Counted from the first letter of the stretch, positions 28,646 through 37,855 are shown. The stretch is DNA of 64,000 bases from CAZDKK01 sp964506245 (GCA_964506245.1 CAZDKK010000018.1:1-64000), one strand, 5' to 3'. Numbers and translations: made by a program. The notes: a model not told the origin generated them from the letters alone.

Positions 28646-30489
28646 CGGCTGCCAGCCTCCTGTCCGATCGGCGGCAGGTGGTCCTCGTAGATCTTGAGAG
28701 CGATGGACTCCAGAACCTTCTGCCGGATCTCGTTGGTCATCGTCTGGTAGTTGCGGCGCGCGTAGTTTTGGCGGACAAGTTCCTCGACCTCCTCGAAGGT
28801 CTTCTGTACGGGCGGCGTGTCCTTGATGAGCCGGACGATGATGATGCCCACATCCATGTAGCACAGACGCTCGGGATCGTAGACCTCGGCCATCTGGGCG
28901 TCCGCAACCTCCCCCTCCTTCAGCTTGTTGAGGATGGCGTGAAACCAGGGTCGCGGTGCCACGAGCCGGGTGACGTCTTGGTTGTTGAGTCCCTCCATGC
29001 GGCCACCGTTGCTCGCGGAGTAGTGCTTGGAGTAGGTGCGCGCCAGCTCGGCAAAGTCCTCGCCGGCGCGAATGCGGTCCACCAGGGCCTCGCCGCGCCG
29101 CAGGGTGCGCCAGAGAGGCTCACCCCCCTCCGGCTTCAGCAGGATCACGTCGAGATCCCGCGTGCGCAGGGTCTGGTAGCGCTGCTCGTTCTGCGCGAAG
29201 TACTCCCTGATCTCCTCTTCCGGAACCTCCGCGACGGCGCGCTGCAGACGCTCATCGAGAGCCCGCTGGTAGTTCACCTCGCGGACCGCTGCCTCGATCT
29301 GGACGGCCACGTCGGGGCGGTCCTGAAGGCCGAGTCGCTTGGCCTCCAGGGTCAGAAGCTGGCCCAGGGTGACCTGGTCCAGGAACTTGTAGATGTTGGT
29401 GAAGACGTGCGCGTACAGATGCGACAGCTCGTGCTCACCCAGCGCGCTGCTCAGATCCTGGAGGGTGTAGCGCTGCCCCTCGATCGAGATGAGGGTCTCG
29501 TCACGCGGGATGAAAGGATCCTCCAGACGCTCGTAGTGCCGCTCGAGGCCGTGGCGGGGACCCACCTCCTCGACGAATGCGCGCTGAGCCGCCGCGAGCT
29601 TGTCCGCATTCGCCCGGCGGCGGGCGAACTCGACCACGTCCTCGAACTTGCGGTCGAGGGCCGGCAAGCGCTCCATCATCTTGGCGATCTGGAAGCCGGT
29701 GGGGGTCTCGATGATGCCGCTGACCTCGTGGCGCTTGAGGTTCCAGACCCCCTTGATGAAGGAAGGGTGCACGTCGTCCGTTGCGGCGAGTGTCAGCCAC
29801 CCCCCGGAATTCGCGGTGGAGGACTGGGAGTGCTGGCGGGCCATCTCCTCGAAATCCGCCCCCTGCATGATCTGGCGGCGAAGCTCCTCGAGCCTCTGGC
29901 GCACCTTCTGCCGTTCGGGTTCGGGGACCGCCCCAACTTCAGCCCGCAGGAAGATGTACTGCACCCGCACCTTCTCAGGGTCCTTGTACTGCTCCGGATG
30001 CGAGTCGTACTGCTGGCGGATCTCCTCGGCGGTCGAGGCGATCTGGTCCCAGCCCAGCTCGTGCGTCATGGCCGTCTTCAGCACACCTGCCTCCGCCTGA
30101 TTCAGGGCGGGCAGCATCGTGGGGTCTTCTTTCGGCGAGGGAGCCTCAGCGGCCAGGGCCTTGCGAATGGCGATCTCCCGTATGTTCTCTATGCGCCAGT
30201 CGGCAGTGCCGCTCTCAGCCGGCGTGGGCCCTTGCCCGGCCGGGCCCGGCTGCGCTTGCTCCTTGGGGCGCTTGAAGGCGTCGAACTCGGCGCGGCGGAC
30301 CTCGCCTTTCCGGAATGTGGCCAGAACCTGCGGATCCTTGGATGCGGCCGGCCTTCCGTCGCCGCCACATCCCATGCCCAAGGCCGGGCCGATGAGGAGA
30401 AGCCAGAGCCATGCGCCGGAACGCCGCATGGCCCTTCGCGTGCTGCACGCAGTGGCGGCGCCAGAGCCGTCGTTCTTGACAGACAACAT
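28642..30489 (-). CDS. SurA/PpiD-like protein with two parvulin domains
   Basis: Exported peptidyl-prolyl isomerase/chaperone of 615 residues. A hydrophobic segment ends LGMGCGG, a possible but imperfect lipobox. A helical SurA_N-like region (about 60-165) precedes parvulin domain 1 (about 170-275, VRVQYIFLRAEV, ADFEEMARQHSQSSTANSGGWL, GIIETPTGFQIAKM). A second helical region follows, then parvulin domain 2 (about 430-560, RTRDLDVILLKP, EDFAELARTYSKHYSASNGGRM). ATG 30489 is preceded by AAGGGGATAGG. It heads the operon with the TPR-phosphatase and the two selenoproteins, suggesting that it helps fold or oxidise exported partners; that role is inferred. Confidence 0.88.
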   Translation of the reverse strand: MLSVKNDGSGAATACSTRRAMRRSGAWLWLLLIGPALGMGCGGDGRPAASKDPQVLATFRKGEVRRAEFDAFKRPKEQAQPGPAGQGPTPAESGTADWRIENIREIAIRKALAAEAPSPKEDPTMLPALNQAEAGVLKTAMTHELGWDQIASTAEEIRQQYDSHPEQYKDPEKVRVQYIFLRAEVGAVPEPERQKVRQRLEELRRQIMQGADFEEMARQHSQSSTANSGGWLTLAATDDVHPSFIKGVWNLKRHEVSGIIETPTGFQIAKMMERLPALDRKFEDVVEFARRRANADKLAAAQRAFVEEVGPRHGLERHYERLEDPFIPRDETLISIEGQRYTLQDLSSALGEHELSHLYAHVFTNIYKFLDQVTLGQLLTLEAKRLGLQDRPDVAVQIEAAVREVNYQRALDERLQRAVAEVPEEEIREYFAQNEQRYQTLRTRDLDVILLKPEGGEPLWRTLRRGEALVDRIRAGEDFAELARTYSKHYSASNGGRMEGLNNQDVTRLVAPRPWFHAILNKLKEGEVADAQMAEVYDPERLCYMDVGIIIVRLIKDTPPVQKTFEEVEELVRQNYARRNYQTMTNEIRQKVLESIALKIYEDHLPPIGQEAGSR

Positions 30490-30921
30490 AAGCCTATCCC
30501 CTTCGAGTTTCCCTTGCGCGGCGCCGGGGCAGGAGATGAAGCCGAATCATCACCTCGGCGCGACGGCGGAGGAGCTGTTGACGGTACCATCTCCGCCTGG
30601 GCGCGGCCAGGTCAAACGACCGGGAAAGTAGTGCTCGGCCCCCGGTTACCGCTGCCGGCTGGGAGCTGGTTACCCGCTCTCATCCCATAAGTTTCGGCCG
30701 CTTCGGGCCCAAGGTTATCTCCGCTTTAAGGCGCGGGGGGGCAGTGGCGAAGGGGAACGGCAGGTCGGGCGGCCAGCCGGGCGGAGAAAGGAGAAGGGCC
30801 CCGACAGCCCCGGAACCATCGATCATGGTTCCCGGACCGCGGAGCCCTCTACCGGTTTGGATCTCCCAGGCACTAGGCCCGGGTGGACCCAAGTCCTTCT
30901 AGCCAGTCGCGAAGACTGAAA
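30490..30921. other. Intergenic region upstream of the selenoprotein operon
   Basis: About 430 nt with no gene. It holds a hairpin at 30812-30832, probably ending the gene at 30922, and a near-direct repeat (GGTTACCGCT near 30643 and GGTTACCCGCT near 30668) that could bind a regulator of the operon starting at 30489. Confidence 0.5.
30812..30832 (-). terminator. Hairpin terminator after the 30922 gene
   Basis: GGAACCAT at 30812-30819 and ATGGTTCC at 30825-30832 form a perfect 8-bp stem with a 5-nt loop. It is about 90 nt past the stop of the minus-strand gene; pyrimidine-rich sequence follows on that strand. Confidence 0.5.
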
Positions 30922-31575
30922 CTAGAACATGGCCTTGATCTGGCCCCAGCTCTGCAGCTCGGTGGGCGACGGAGCGTCCACGGAGACAGCCATGCACCAG
31001 TTGCCGGGGTAGCCGATGGACTCCATCGTGCCCCAGGAGCTCAGCCCGCACGACGGAGCCTTGATCCAGGACGTGCCAGCGCTCGAGCTCTGGTCGAGGC
31101 CCCAACGGATACCGACGTTGGTCTGCGGCTGATTCTGGCCAAAGAAGAACCAGGGGTCGGAGACCACGATGGCCGGGCTGATGGCAGCCGTGTGGTTGCC
31201 AGCCGACCAGGGCATGCCAGCCTGACGACCGAACTCAACACCGGGCGCAGCGAAACCCGTCCAGCACACAAAGCTGAGCGCATTGATGTTGGGGGAAACG
31301 CTCGTGTAGATGTTGTACATGTGGCTGGTGATGCAGAACGGAGGCGTCGTCGTCGCCGTCACACCAACTGCCACATCGTTCGGACCGCCGGAGGTCCCGG
31401 TGGGATTCGAGCAACCGATCCCGCGCTCGGGAATCAGGTCGCCCTGATACAGCATCTCAGGCCGGATCTGCGGTCCGCTGTACGGAACGCCCGACTGGCC
31501 CACCAGCGAGTGATCGGCGCCAGCGACGCCGGCCAGACACAGGATGCTCAGAATCGCAATGAACCCTTTGGACAT
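30922..31575 (-). CDS. Secreted protein of unknown family (paralogue 1)
   Basis: Exported protein of 217 residues with a 20-residue signal peptide (MSKGFIAILSILC...AGA). I do not recognise the family. It is about half identical to the protein at 32109, sharing MLYQGDLxPExGIGCS, a YNxYTxVSPNIxALSFVCW block, FFFGQxQPQTxVGxRWG, the W/F-I-K/R-A-x-xCG segment, GNWCMAVSV and the end TELQSWGxIKA. Conserved Cys and aromatic residues suggest a disulfide-bonded beta domain. GGAGGCTTC precedes the ATG. A strong-looking promoter lies about 310 nt upstream, implying its own long leader RNA. Confidence 0.75.
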   Translation of the reverse strand: MSKGFIAILSILCLAGVAGADHSLVGQSGVPYSGPQIRPEMLYQGDLIPERGIGCSNPTGTSGGPNDVAVGVTATTTPPFCITSHMYNIYTSVSPNINALSFVCWTGFAAPGVEFGRQAGMPWSAGNHTAAISPAIVVSDPWFFFGQNQPQTNVGIRWGLDQSSSAGTSWIKAPSCGLSSWGTMESIGYPGNWCMAVSVDAPSPTELQSWGQIKAMF

Positions 31576-32108
31576 TGTGAAGCCTCCTTCAAGCTGTGGG
31601 TGCATTGAACCACCGCAGATGCCGTGTGTGCATCGGGCCTCAGCCGCGATGAACGCACCGTGCATCGACAGCGGTCATTCTAGGAGATGACACTCCGGAT
31701 GCCTTTTCCGCCTGCGGAGCGAGATGGTCGCAAGCGCCTGCTCGCGGATGGGCCTGCTCCCGAAGAACCCGTCCACCGCAGTCTGCCTGACCCTACGTCC
31801 CACTCCTGAGCCAGGACTGATTCCTGAGGCATCACCTCCTGTCGGGTCTCCCGCAGTCGGGCCTGTCGACCGCAGGACACCCTTGAGGGAATTGTAGCAG
31901 ATCGGGGTGGGCCGGTGACAAACTAAAACCGCCGGGTGCGGTGGCTCTTTCCAGCCGGTTGTGGAACGAAGATTGGTGGTCCGGCTACTGTAAGTCATTA
32001 TCCCGAAAAAAGATACAAGAAAGAAGGAGCGGGCGCCGCGTTCACGACAGGCAAGTCCAAGCGGGCCAGCGTTCGGTTGGGGGGCTTCACCAATCTTCGC
32101 ACCACAAC
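31576..32108. other. Intergenic region between the two secreted paralogues
   Basis: About 530 nt without a gene. It holds the promoter at 31891-31921 (minus strand). An A/T-richer patch near 31990-32025 may mark the 3' end of the 32109 transcript, but no clear hairpin is seen. Confidence 0.5.
31891..31921 (-). promoter_or_regulatory. Sigma-70-type promoter for the 30922 gene
   Basis: On the minus strand TTGTCA (31921-31916) and TACAAT (31896-31891) are separated by 19 nt, and TG one base before the -10 gives an extended -10 element. The leader to the ATG at 31575 would be about 310 nt. Confidence 0.5.
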
Positions 32109-32765
32109 CTAGCGGAAACGGGCCTTGATCGAGCCCCAGCTCTGCAGCTCGGTCGGTGTCGTCCCGCCGACGGAGACGGCCATGCACCAGTTGCCCGGAA
32201 ACCCGATCGAGTCGAGCGTGACGAACTGGCTGACCCCGCAGGCCGAGGCGCGGATGAAGGACTTGCCGGCGCTCGAGCCTGAATCGACCCCCCACCGCAG
32301 GCCGACGTCGGTCTGCGGCTGGTCCTGGCCGAAGAAGAAGCGGCGCTCGCTCAACGTGATGGGCGGCGAAATGGCGACCGTGTGGCTGCCCTGGGTCCAC
32401 GGAATCCCAGCCTGTCGGCCGGCCTCGGCACCCGGTGCGACAGTACCCCTCCAGCACACGAAGCTGAGGGCCGTGATGTTGGGGGAAACCTGCGTATACA
32501 GGTTGTAGAAATGGCTGGTGATGTTGAACGGCGGGGTGATAGCCGCTGTGACGCAGACGGCAACGGCATTCGGGCCGCCGGTGGCCCCGCCCCCGGTGGA
32601 GCAACCGATGCCAAACTCGGGATCCAAGTCGCCCTGGTAGAGCATCGCGGACTGCGTCATGGGCCCGCGGGCCGCAACGCCGCTCCGACCGAACCACCCG
32701 GCGTCCGCACCCGCGATTGCGGCTGTGCACAGGATGCACAGGACGGCAATGACCCCCTTGGGCAT
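32109..32765 (-). CDS. Secreted protein of unknown family (paralogue 2)
   Basis: Exported protein of 218 residues, signal peptide MPKGVIAVLCILC...AGA. It is a tandem paralogue of the protein at 30922 with the same block order: YQGDLDPEFGIGCS, YNLYTQVSPNITALSFVCW, FFFGQDQPQTDVGLRWG, ACG, GNWCMAVSV, TELQSWGSIKARF. GGAGGCTTTCC lies before the ATG. The upstream region is shared with the divergent TPR gene at 33110. Function unknown; the two copies are probably ancestral duplicates with similar surface or secreted roles. Confidence 0.75.
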   Translation of the reverse strand: MPKGVIAVLCILCTAAIAGADAGWFGRSGVAARGPMTQSAMLYQGDLDPEFGIGCSTGGGATGGPNAVAVCVTAAITPPFNITSHFYNLYTQVSPNITALSFVCWRGTVAPGAEAGRQAGIPWTQGSHTVAISPPITLSERRFFFGQDQPQTDVGLRWGVDSGSSAGKSFIRASACGVSQFVTLDSIGFPGNWCMAVSVGGTTPTELQSWGSIKARFR

Positions 32766-33109
32766 GGAAAGCCTCCCTCAGGCTCCTCGTCCATGGAACT
32801 ACAGCCAGAAGCGTGTGCTATCGGCATTGTTATCGGCGCTGCGGATCCAGCGCTGAACCAGCACCGGGGGCCACGACCTCCCCCGCGCCTGCTCCCTGGC
32901 TGGAAGCAGCCCCCGGCAGGGAACCCAACACAAGGCCCCGTGTTGCACCGGGTTGCCGGGTTGATGGTTTGGGCTGCGCCGAATGGACTGGTCTGGTATG
33001 ATACCCGTCCAGCCGGAGAGCGGCAGACGGGGACACGGCGATTCGGACGAGCTGTGGGTAGACTGCAGCTCGTCTTCAGCATTCGCAGGAAACCGCTGGA
33101 GGAGAGAAC
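32766..33109. other. Divergent intergenic region
   Basis: About 340 nt between the minus-strand secreted protein and the plus-strand TPR gene; promoters for both should lie here. The only element I can name is the extended -10 at 32994-33002. Confidence 0.5.
32994..33002 (+). promoter_or_regulatory. Extended -10 promoter element for the TPR gene
   Basis: TGG-TATGAT is a good extended -10; no good -35 is seen. The leader to ATG 33110 would be about 100 nt. Confidence 0.35.
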
Positions 33110-33982
33110 ATGAAGCGCTGGGGGCTCTCGATGTGGCTTGCCGTCGTGGCGGCTGGCCTTCTCACCCTTTCGACCGCTGCTGCCGATGACGGGGCCGCTC
33201 AGGCCTATCGGGAAGGCGAAGCGCTGCTCCAGCAGGCTCGCTTTGAAGAAGCCTTGGCCTCGTACGACCGCGCCGCGCAGCTCGATGCCGCGCGCCAGGA
33301 GTACCGCGAGGCCGCAGCGATTCTGAAGCGCGTGGTGCAACTGCGCGATCAGCTCACGGACGAGCCGGACCCGGCGCAGTGGGAACGCGTCGCGCGCGCG
33401 CTGCGCGCCTACTACCGGGGCGAGGGGATCTTGACCGCATCGCTCGCGCTCGACCGCCAGATCCACGAGCGCCTGGGCACCGCCGAGAGCGCCGAGATGC
33501 TCGCCGACACGCAGCTCGAGCTCGGCCAGACCGCCGAGGCCCGTGCGCTGCTGGCCGGGCGCACTGACCTCGATGCGCGGCCCGGGGCCCGCCTGCTGCT
33601 GGGCATCGCGCAAGCCCGCGCGGGAGCGACGGCCGAAGCGCGGGCCATCGCGCAGGGTGTGGCGCTGCCGGCCGACGCGAGCGCGGAGGACCGCGTGCGG
33701 GCCGCGCGGCTCCAGGCCATCGTCGGGGACCGGACGCAGGCGCTGGCCCTGTTGGCCGCCGCGTTCGAGGCCACGCCGCCCAGTCAGCTCGAAGCGGCCC
33801 GGGCGCGCGTGAAGGCCTGCCCCGACTTTGCCGGGCTCAACGGAGGCGAGGAGTTCGCCAAGGTCCTGGCCACGCAGTCGAAGGTGGCGGAGTCGGGCTG
33901 CGGCAAGGCAAAGACGTGCGGCGGCTGCCCCAATCGCACCGCGTGCAGCAGTGCCTCGGCCGCAACAGCCAAGCCGAAGTAG
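33110..33982 (+). CDS. Exported TPR protein with Cys-rich tail
   Basis: Protein of 290 residues. A signal peptide ends about residue 25 (STAAA). Several TPR-like helical pairs follow (GEALLQQARFEEALASYDRAAQLD, AEMLADTQLELGQTAEARALL, ARLQAIVGDRTQALALLAAAFE). The last 35 residues hold a cysteine cluster, SGCGKAKTCGGCPNRTAC, which could bind metal or an iron-sulfur centre, or take part in thiol exchange. GGAGAG precedes the ATG. It lies 76 nt before a membrane polyferredoxin on the same strand, so the two may work together in extracytoplasmic electron transfer. This link is inferred from position and the cysteines. Confidence 0.72.
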   Translation: MKRWGLSMWLAVVAAGLLTLSTAAADDGAAQAYREGEALLQQARFEEALASYDRAAQLDAARQEYREAAAILKRVVQLRDQLTDEPDPAQWERVARALRAYYRGEGILTASLALDRQIHERLGTAESAEMLADTQLELGQTAEARALLAGRTDLDARPGARLLLGIAQARAGATAEARAIAQGVALPADASAEDRVRAARLQAIVGDRTQALALLAAAFEATPPSQLEAARARVKACPDFAGLNGGEEFAKVLATQSKVAESGCGKAKTCGGCPNRTACSSASAATAKPK

Positions 33983-34058
33983 CCGAGGGCTCAGCACCTC
34001 GGCCAGGACAATCGATCGGATCTAGCCCGCGGGCACCGTGCGCCCTGGCGGGAGGCGC

Positions 34059-35213
34059 ATGCGCAGATCGCTGCAATTCGGCTTCCTGGCGCTGACGTTG
34101 GTCGCCGTCTTCATCGTGCGCGGCAGCGCCGAGCGCTGGTGCCCGTTCGGCGGCCTCGAGGCGCTCCACACCTACGCCACCGAGGGCAATCTGCCCTGCT
34201 CGCTCGGCGTCTCCAACTTCTACGTCCTCGGCGCGGTCCTGCTGATGACCCTGATCCTGCGCCGGGCGTTCTGCGGGTACATCTGCCCCATTGGCACCGT
34301 GTCGGACTGGGTGCGCCAAATCGCCGGGCGCGCGGGGTTGCGCCCCGTGCGGGTGAGCGCGGGCTGGGATCGGTGGCTGTCGTTCCTGAAGTACCCGATC
34401 CTGGGGCTCCTCTTGTGGCTGACCTATCGGGCGGGCGAGCTCATCTTCCGCGGATTCGATCCCTGCTATGCGCTCATCAGCCGGCACGGCGAGGACATCA
34501 CCGCGTGGGCCTATGTCGTCTCGGGCGCAATCCTGGTCGCGAGCCTGGTGGTGGTCCTGCCCTTCTGCCGCTGGCTGTGTCCGCTGGCGGCCGCGCTGCA
34601 GCCCTTCTCGCGCGTCGGCCTCGCCCGGGTGCGTCGCGACGAGGCGGCCTGCACCGACTGCGGGCGGTGTGCGGCGGCGTGCCCGATGCGGATCCCGGTG
34701 GATCGGGTCCGGGAGGTGACCGAGGCGCGCTGCACGGCCTGCCACTCGTGCGTCGATGCCTGCCCGGTCGTTCGCCCGCGCGCGCCGCTCGCGTGGGGCC
34801 CGCCCGCGCGCTGGGGACGCGCCTGGCCGCGCGGGATCCTGGCCGCCGTCCTCCTGGCGCTCGTCGGCGCAGCGGTGGCCGCGGCGCTGTTCAGCCCGAT
34901 GCCGTCCTTCACCTACGAGCGCGGGGAACGCCCGGGCGCCGTCTCGACCTTGGACCTGCAGGTGGGTGACCTCACCTGCCGCGGTCGCGCGAACCTGCTG
35001 GTCTACTTCCTCGACCGCGATGACGAGCTGGCCCTGCCCGGCTACCTGAGACTCGAAGCCTGGCCCGCCCCTGGGAGCGGGCGGGCGCGCATCAGCTTCG
35101 ATGCGACCCGCTGCGACGATGCGCGCGTGCGGCAGGCGATCACCGAGCCCTACTTCAACCTCGCGCAGAACCAGTGGCACGCATCGCCCTTCGTGATCGA
35201 GAGAGGGCGCTAG
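34059..35213 (+). CDS. NapH/NosR-like membrane polyferredoxin
   Basis: Membrane electron-transfer protein of 384 residues. About five hydrophobic segments alternate with Cys motifs typical of the NapH/CcoG/NosR group: RWCPFGG near the N terminus, CGYICPIG and CRWLCPL. Two 4Fe-4S ferredoxin motifs, CTDCGRCAAACPM and CTACHSCVDACPV, follow at about 200-245. After a last membrane segment (about 265-283) there is an extracytoplasmic C-terminal domain of about 95 residues (STLDLQVGDLTCRGRANLLVYFLDRDD) that I do not recognise. The ATG at 34059 sits behind GGGAGG; a GTG at 34038 is the alternative. Its stop overlaps the stop of the convergent methyltransferase gene within CTAG. Confidence 0.88.
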   Translation: MRRSLQFGFLALTLVAVFIVRGSAERWCPFGGLEALHTYATEGNLPCSLGVSNFYVLGAVLLMTLILRRAFCGYICPIGTVSDWVRQIAGRAGLRPVRVSAGWDRWLSFLKYPILGLLLWLTYRAGELIFRGFDPCYALISRHGEDITAWAYVVSGAILVASLVVVLPFCRWLCPLAAALQPFSRVGLARVRRDEAACTDCGRCAAACPMRIPVDRVREVTEARCTACHSCVDACPVVRPRAPLAWGPPARWGRAWPRGILAAVLLALVGAAVAAALFSPMPSFTYERGERPGAVSTLDLQVGDLTCRGRANLLVYFLDRDDELALPGYLRLEAWPAPGSGRARISFDATRCDDARVRQAITEPYFNLAQNQWHASPFVIERGR

Positions 35214-35971
35214 TCAGCCCGCGGCTTGCGCGCGCGGACGACCAATCGGCCCGCGCGCTGATCGTACGGCTCCCCGGCCAGGCTCCCGAAGACGTGCACA
35301 TCCGCAAAGCCGCAGGAGCGCAAGAGCGCGGCCAGCTCTGTGCCGGTGTAGAGCCGGTGGCCGAAGCAGAACTCCTCCTGGCGACCGTCACGGATGAGGA
35401 TCCAGCGGTTGTCGATCCAGCCCCAGTCCGGCGCCAGCCGGCGCTCCTGGAGCAGGATGGACCCATCCTCTTCCTGATCCCACTGCCGTTCGCGGAAGAT
35501 CCGCGCCAGGACCTCGCGCCCCATCAGCTCGAGCAGAATGGCGCCGCCCGGTTTGAGGGAGGCGAAGGCGTGCTCGAGCACAAGCCGGTCCTCCGCCGGA
35601 TCCTCGAAGTACCCGAACGAGGTGAACATGCTGAGGACCGCGTCGAAGGCCTCGGCGCGCACGAAGCGGCGCATGTCCTCGATGACAAGCTCCACGCTGA
35701 GGCCCTCCGCCTCGGCCTGCGCCCGGGCGCGGGAGACGTACTCCACCGTGCGATCGACGCCCGTCACCGCATACCCGCGGCGCGCCAACTCGAGGCTGTG
35801 GCGGCCGGGGCCGCAGCACAGGTCGAGCACGCGCGCGCCGGGTTGGAGCTCGAGCAGCGCGAGCAGCAGGTCCGTCTGCTCGGGCGTGATCGCCTGGCGC
35901 TGCTCGCCAAAGAAAACCGGCGCGAGCGCGCTCCAGAAACGGTCGTTCTCGAACCATGGCTTCGCATTCAT
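35210..35971 (-). CDS. Class I SAM-dependent methyltransferase
   Basis: Methyltransferase of 253 residues, small-molecule or cofactor substrate unknown. Motif I is VLDLCCGPGRHSLELARRG, motif II VTGVDRTVEY, then IEDMRRF, motif IV FDAVLSMFTSFGYF and the PGG-containing strand LKPGGAILLELMG. This matches the UbiE/TehB-like group with an N-terminal helical cap (FWSALAPVFFGEQ). GGAGGAACC lies before the ATG. It is convergent with the polyferredoxin gene, sharing a 4-nt stop overlap. Confidence 0.9.
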   Translation of the reverse strand: MNAKPWFENDRFWSALAPVFFGEQRQAITPEQTDLLLALLELQPGARVLDLCCGPGRHSLELARRGYAVTGVDRTVEYVSRARAQAEAEGLSVELVIEDMRRFVRAEAFDAVLSMFTSFGYFEDPAEDRLVLEHAFASLKPGGAILLELMGREVLARIFRERQWDQEEDGSILLQERRLAPDWGWIDNRWILIRDGRQEEFCFGHRLYTGTELAALLRSCGFADVHVFGSLAGEPYDQRAGRLVVRARKPRAD

Positions 35972-36172
35972 ATCCCGGTTCCTCCTTCGTCCGGACTCCC
36001 GCGATGCAACGCTGTCGGATCGCCCCAGTTTGACCAGGCTTCGCCCTGGGGGGCAGCGCGTTTCACACCCGGACCGCCGCGGGATGTTGGGATTGAGGCC
36101 CGCCCCGCGCCGGTGCTACGATGCCCGGCTCACGCACTCGACCTGCCCGGCGACGCGGGTGGATGAGGGCCC

Positions 36173-37804
36173 ATGGACGACGCAGAGCAGATCGCACCCC
36201 GACGCAGGGGATCCTCTCGCAGCGACGCGCCCGGGTCGACGTCGATCGAGTCACGCCTGCGCCACGCGCCGTACTTCATCTTTCCCGACGGCTCCAATCG
36301 CGACGAGGTCTACGACCTGGGCCGGCTCTTCCTCGATCTCACCGTCGAGACCCTGGCCGGCGCCGGCCGCCGCCCGCTCCTGCCCCCCAACGGCTCGGCG
36401 CCCGAGGTCGACCGCGGCGGTCCCGTGCCCGCGGACTACCGCCCGCCGCGCGCGGGGCGCCCGGCGCAGGAACTGGTCGAGCTCATCCGCGAACGGGTGC
36501 TCGACCGCGTCATGAACGTGGCCCACCCCGGGTACGTGGGTCACATGGACACCCTGCCCAGCGCGATCGGCGCGTTCTCCGAGATGCTCACCTCGGCCCT
36601 CAACAACAACATGCTCTGCTGGGAGATGTCGCCGGTCTTCACCGAGATGGAGGCACGCCTGCTCAACTGGGTGACGCGTGCGATCGGCTGGCCGGCCGCA
36701 GAGCCGGGCGATGCGGCGCCGGTGCCCACCGGCTTCCTGGTGAGCGGGGGCAGCCTCGCCAACCTCTCGGCCATGCTGGCCGCGCGCAATGTGATGTGCG
36801 GCCCGGCCTTTCGCGAGCGGGGCCTCGGGGCCGCACCCGGTCCCCCGGTGATCCTCGCCTCCGAGGAGGTCCACTACTCGCTCGACAAGATCGTCAACAT
36901 CTTGGGTTTCGGCGCACAAGGCCTGGTGCGCGTGGAGACCGACGAGCAGCTACGCCTGAGGCCGGCTGCCCTGCAGGACGCGATCCGCCGCGTGCGGGCT
37001 CAAGGGCACTGGCCCTTCGCGGTCGTGGGCATTGCCGGCACAACCGTGACCGCCGCCGTCGATCCGCTGGAGGCCATCGGCCGGATCGCACGCGCCGAGG
37101 GTCTCTGGTACCACGTCGACGCGGCCTACGGTGGCTCGTTGCTCGTCTGCCCGCACGATCGCGGCGGCGATGCGCGCGCGCTGCTGCGGGGGATCGAGCT
37201 GGCCGACTCGGTCACCTTCAACCCGCAGAAGTGGCTCTTCGTGCCGAAGGTCTGTGCCGGCGTCTTCTTCCGCGACAGCCGGCGGATCTCCGACGCGGTG
37301 CGCCAGATGTTCCCCTACGGCGCTTTGGGCAACGGGGACGTGGCGGATCCGCGCCGCAACGTGGGTGAGTACACGATCCAGGGCACGCGGCACGTGGATG
37401 TGCTGAAACTCTGGCTCACCCTCGAGCACTTCGGCCTCGATCTGCTGGCCGAACTGATGACCGACTCGCTGGCGCGGGCGCGCACGCTCGCCGAACGCAT
37501 CGTCCGCGAGCCCGAGCTCGAGCTCATGTCGCCCCCCCAGCTCAACATCGTCTGCTTCCGCTATCGGCCGGCGGGCCTCGACCCCGAGCGCGACGCGGCG
37601 GCCCTCGATCGGCTGCAGGTCGATCTGCACGCGGCCATGGGCGTGCGCGGGCCGGGGTGGATCTCGATCCCCCGCCACCGCGGCCGGCGCTGGCTGCGGA
37701 TGGTGGTCCTCCACCCGCTGGCGCGCGCAACGCTCCTGGACCGGATTCTCGACGAGGTGCTCGCGCGCGGCCGCCAGGTCGCGTCGCGTGCGCGTCCCGC
37801 CTAG
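36173..37804 (+). CDS. PLP-dependent group II decarboxylase
   Basis: Amino-acid decarboxylase of 543 residues, fold type I, like aromatic-amino-acid, glutamate or diaminobutyrate decarboxylases. PLP-site features are present: VSGGSLANLSAM, HVDAAYGGSLL with the ring-stacking Asp, and the Schiff-base Lys353 in NPQKWLF. GYVGHMDTLPSAIG and LNNNMLCWEMSP match the substrate region of the family. The N terminus is about 40 residues longer than usual; ATG 36173 has only a weak GAGGG before it. No transporter or partner lies beside it that would tell the substrate. Assigned to the family with confidence; the amine made is unknown. Confidence 0.9.
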   Translation: MDDAEQIAPRRRGSSRSDAPGSTSIESRLRHAPYFIFPDGSNRDEVYDLGRLFLDLTVETLAGAGRRPLLPPNGSAPEVDRGGPVPADYRPPRAGRPAQELVELIRERVLDRVMNVAHPGYVGHMDTLPSAIGAFSEMLTSALNNNMLCWEMSPVFTEMEARLLNWVTRAIGWPAAEPGDAAPVPTGFLVSGGSLANLSAMLAARNVMCGPAFRERGLGAAPGPPVILASEEVHYSLDKIVNILGFGAQGLVRVETDEQLRLRPAALQDAIRRVRAQGHWPFAVVGIAGTTVTAAVDPLEAIGRIARAEGLWYHVDAAYGGSLLVCPHDRGGDARALLRGIELADSVTFNPQKWLFVPKVCAGVFFRDSRRISDAVRQMFPYGALGNGDVADPRRNVGEYTIQGTRHVDVLKLWLTLEHFGLDLLAELMTDSLARARTLAERIVREPELELMSPPQLNIVCFRYRPAGLDPERDAAALDRLQVDLHAAMGVRGPGWISIPRHRGRRWLRMVVLHPLARATLLDRILDEVLARGRQVASRARPA

Positions 37805-37855
37805 CGGCGCGCGCGGGCCGGTCAGGATCGCTGCGACGGGTCGAGCCCGCGGGAC

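Noticed and set aside
28646..28864. N-terminal extension of the TPR-phosphatase to the first start in the frame
   Set aside because: It would overlap the parvulin gene by over 200 nt and hide a good lipoprotein leader; the ATG at 28645 has an ATGA overlap.
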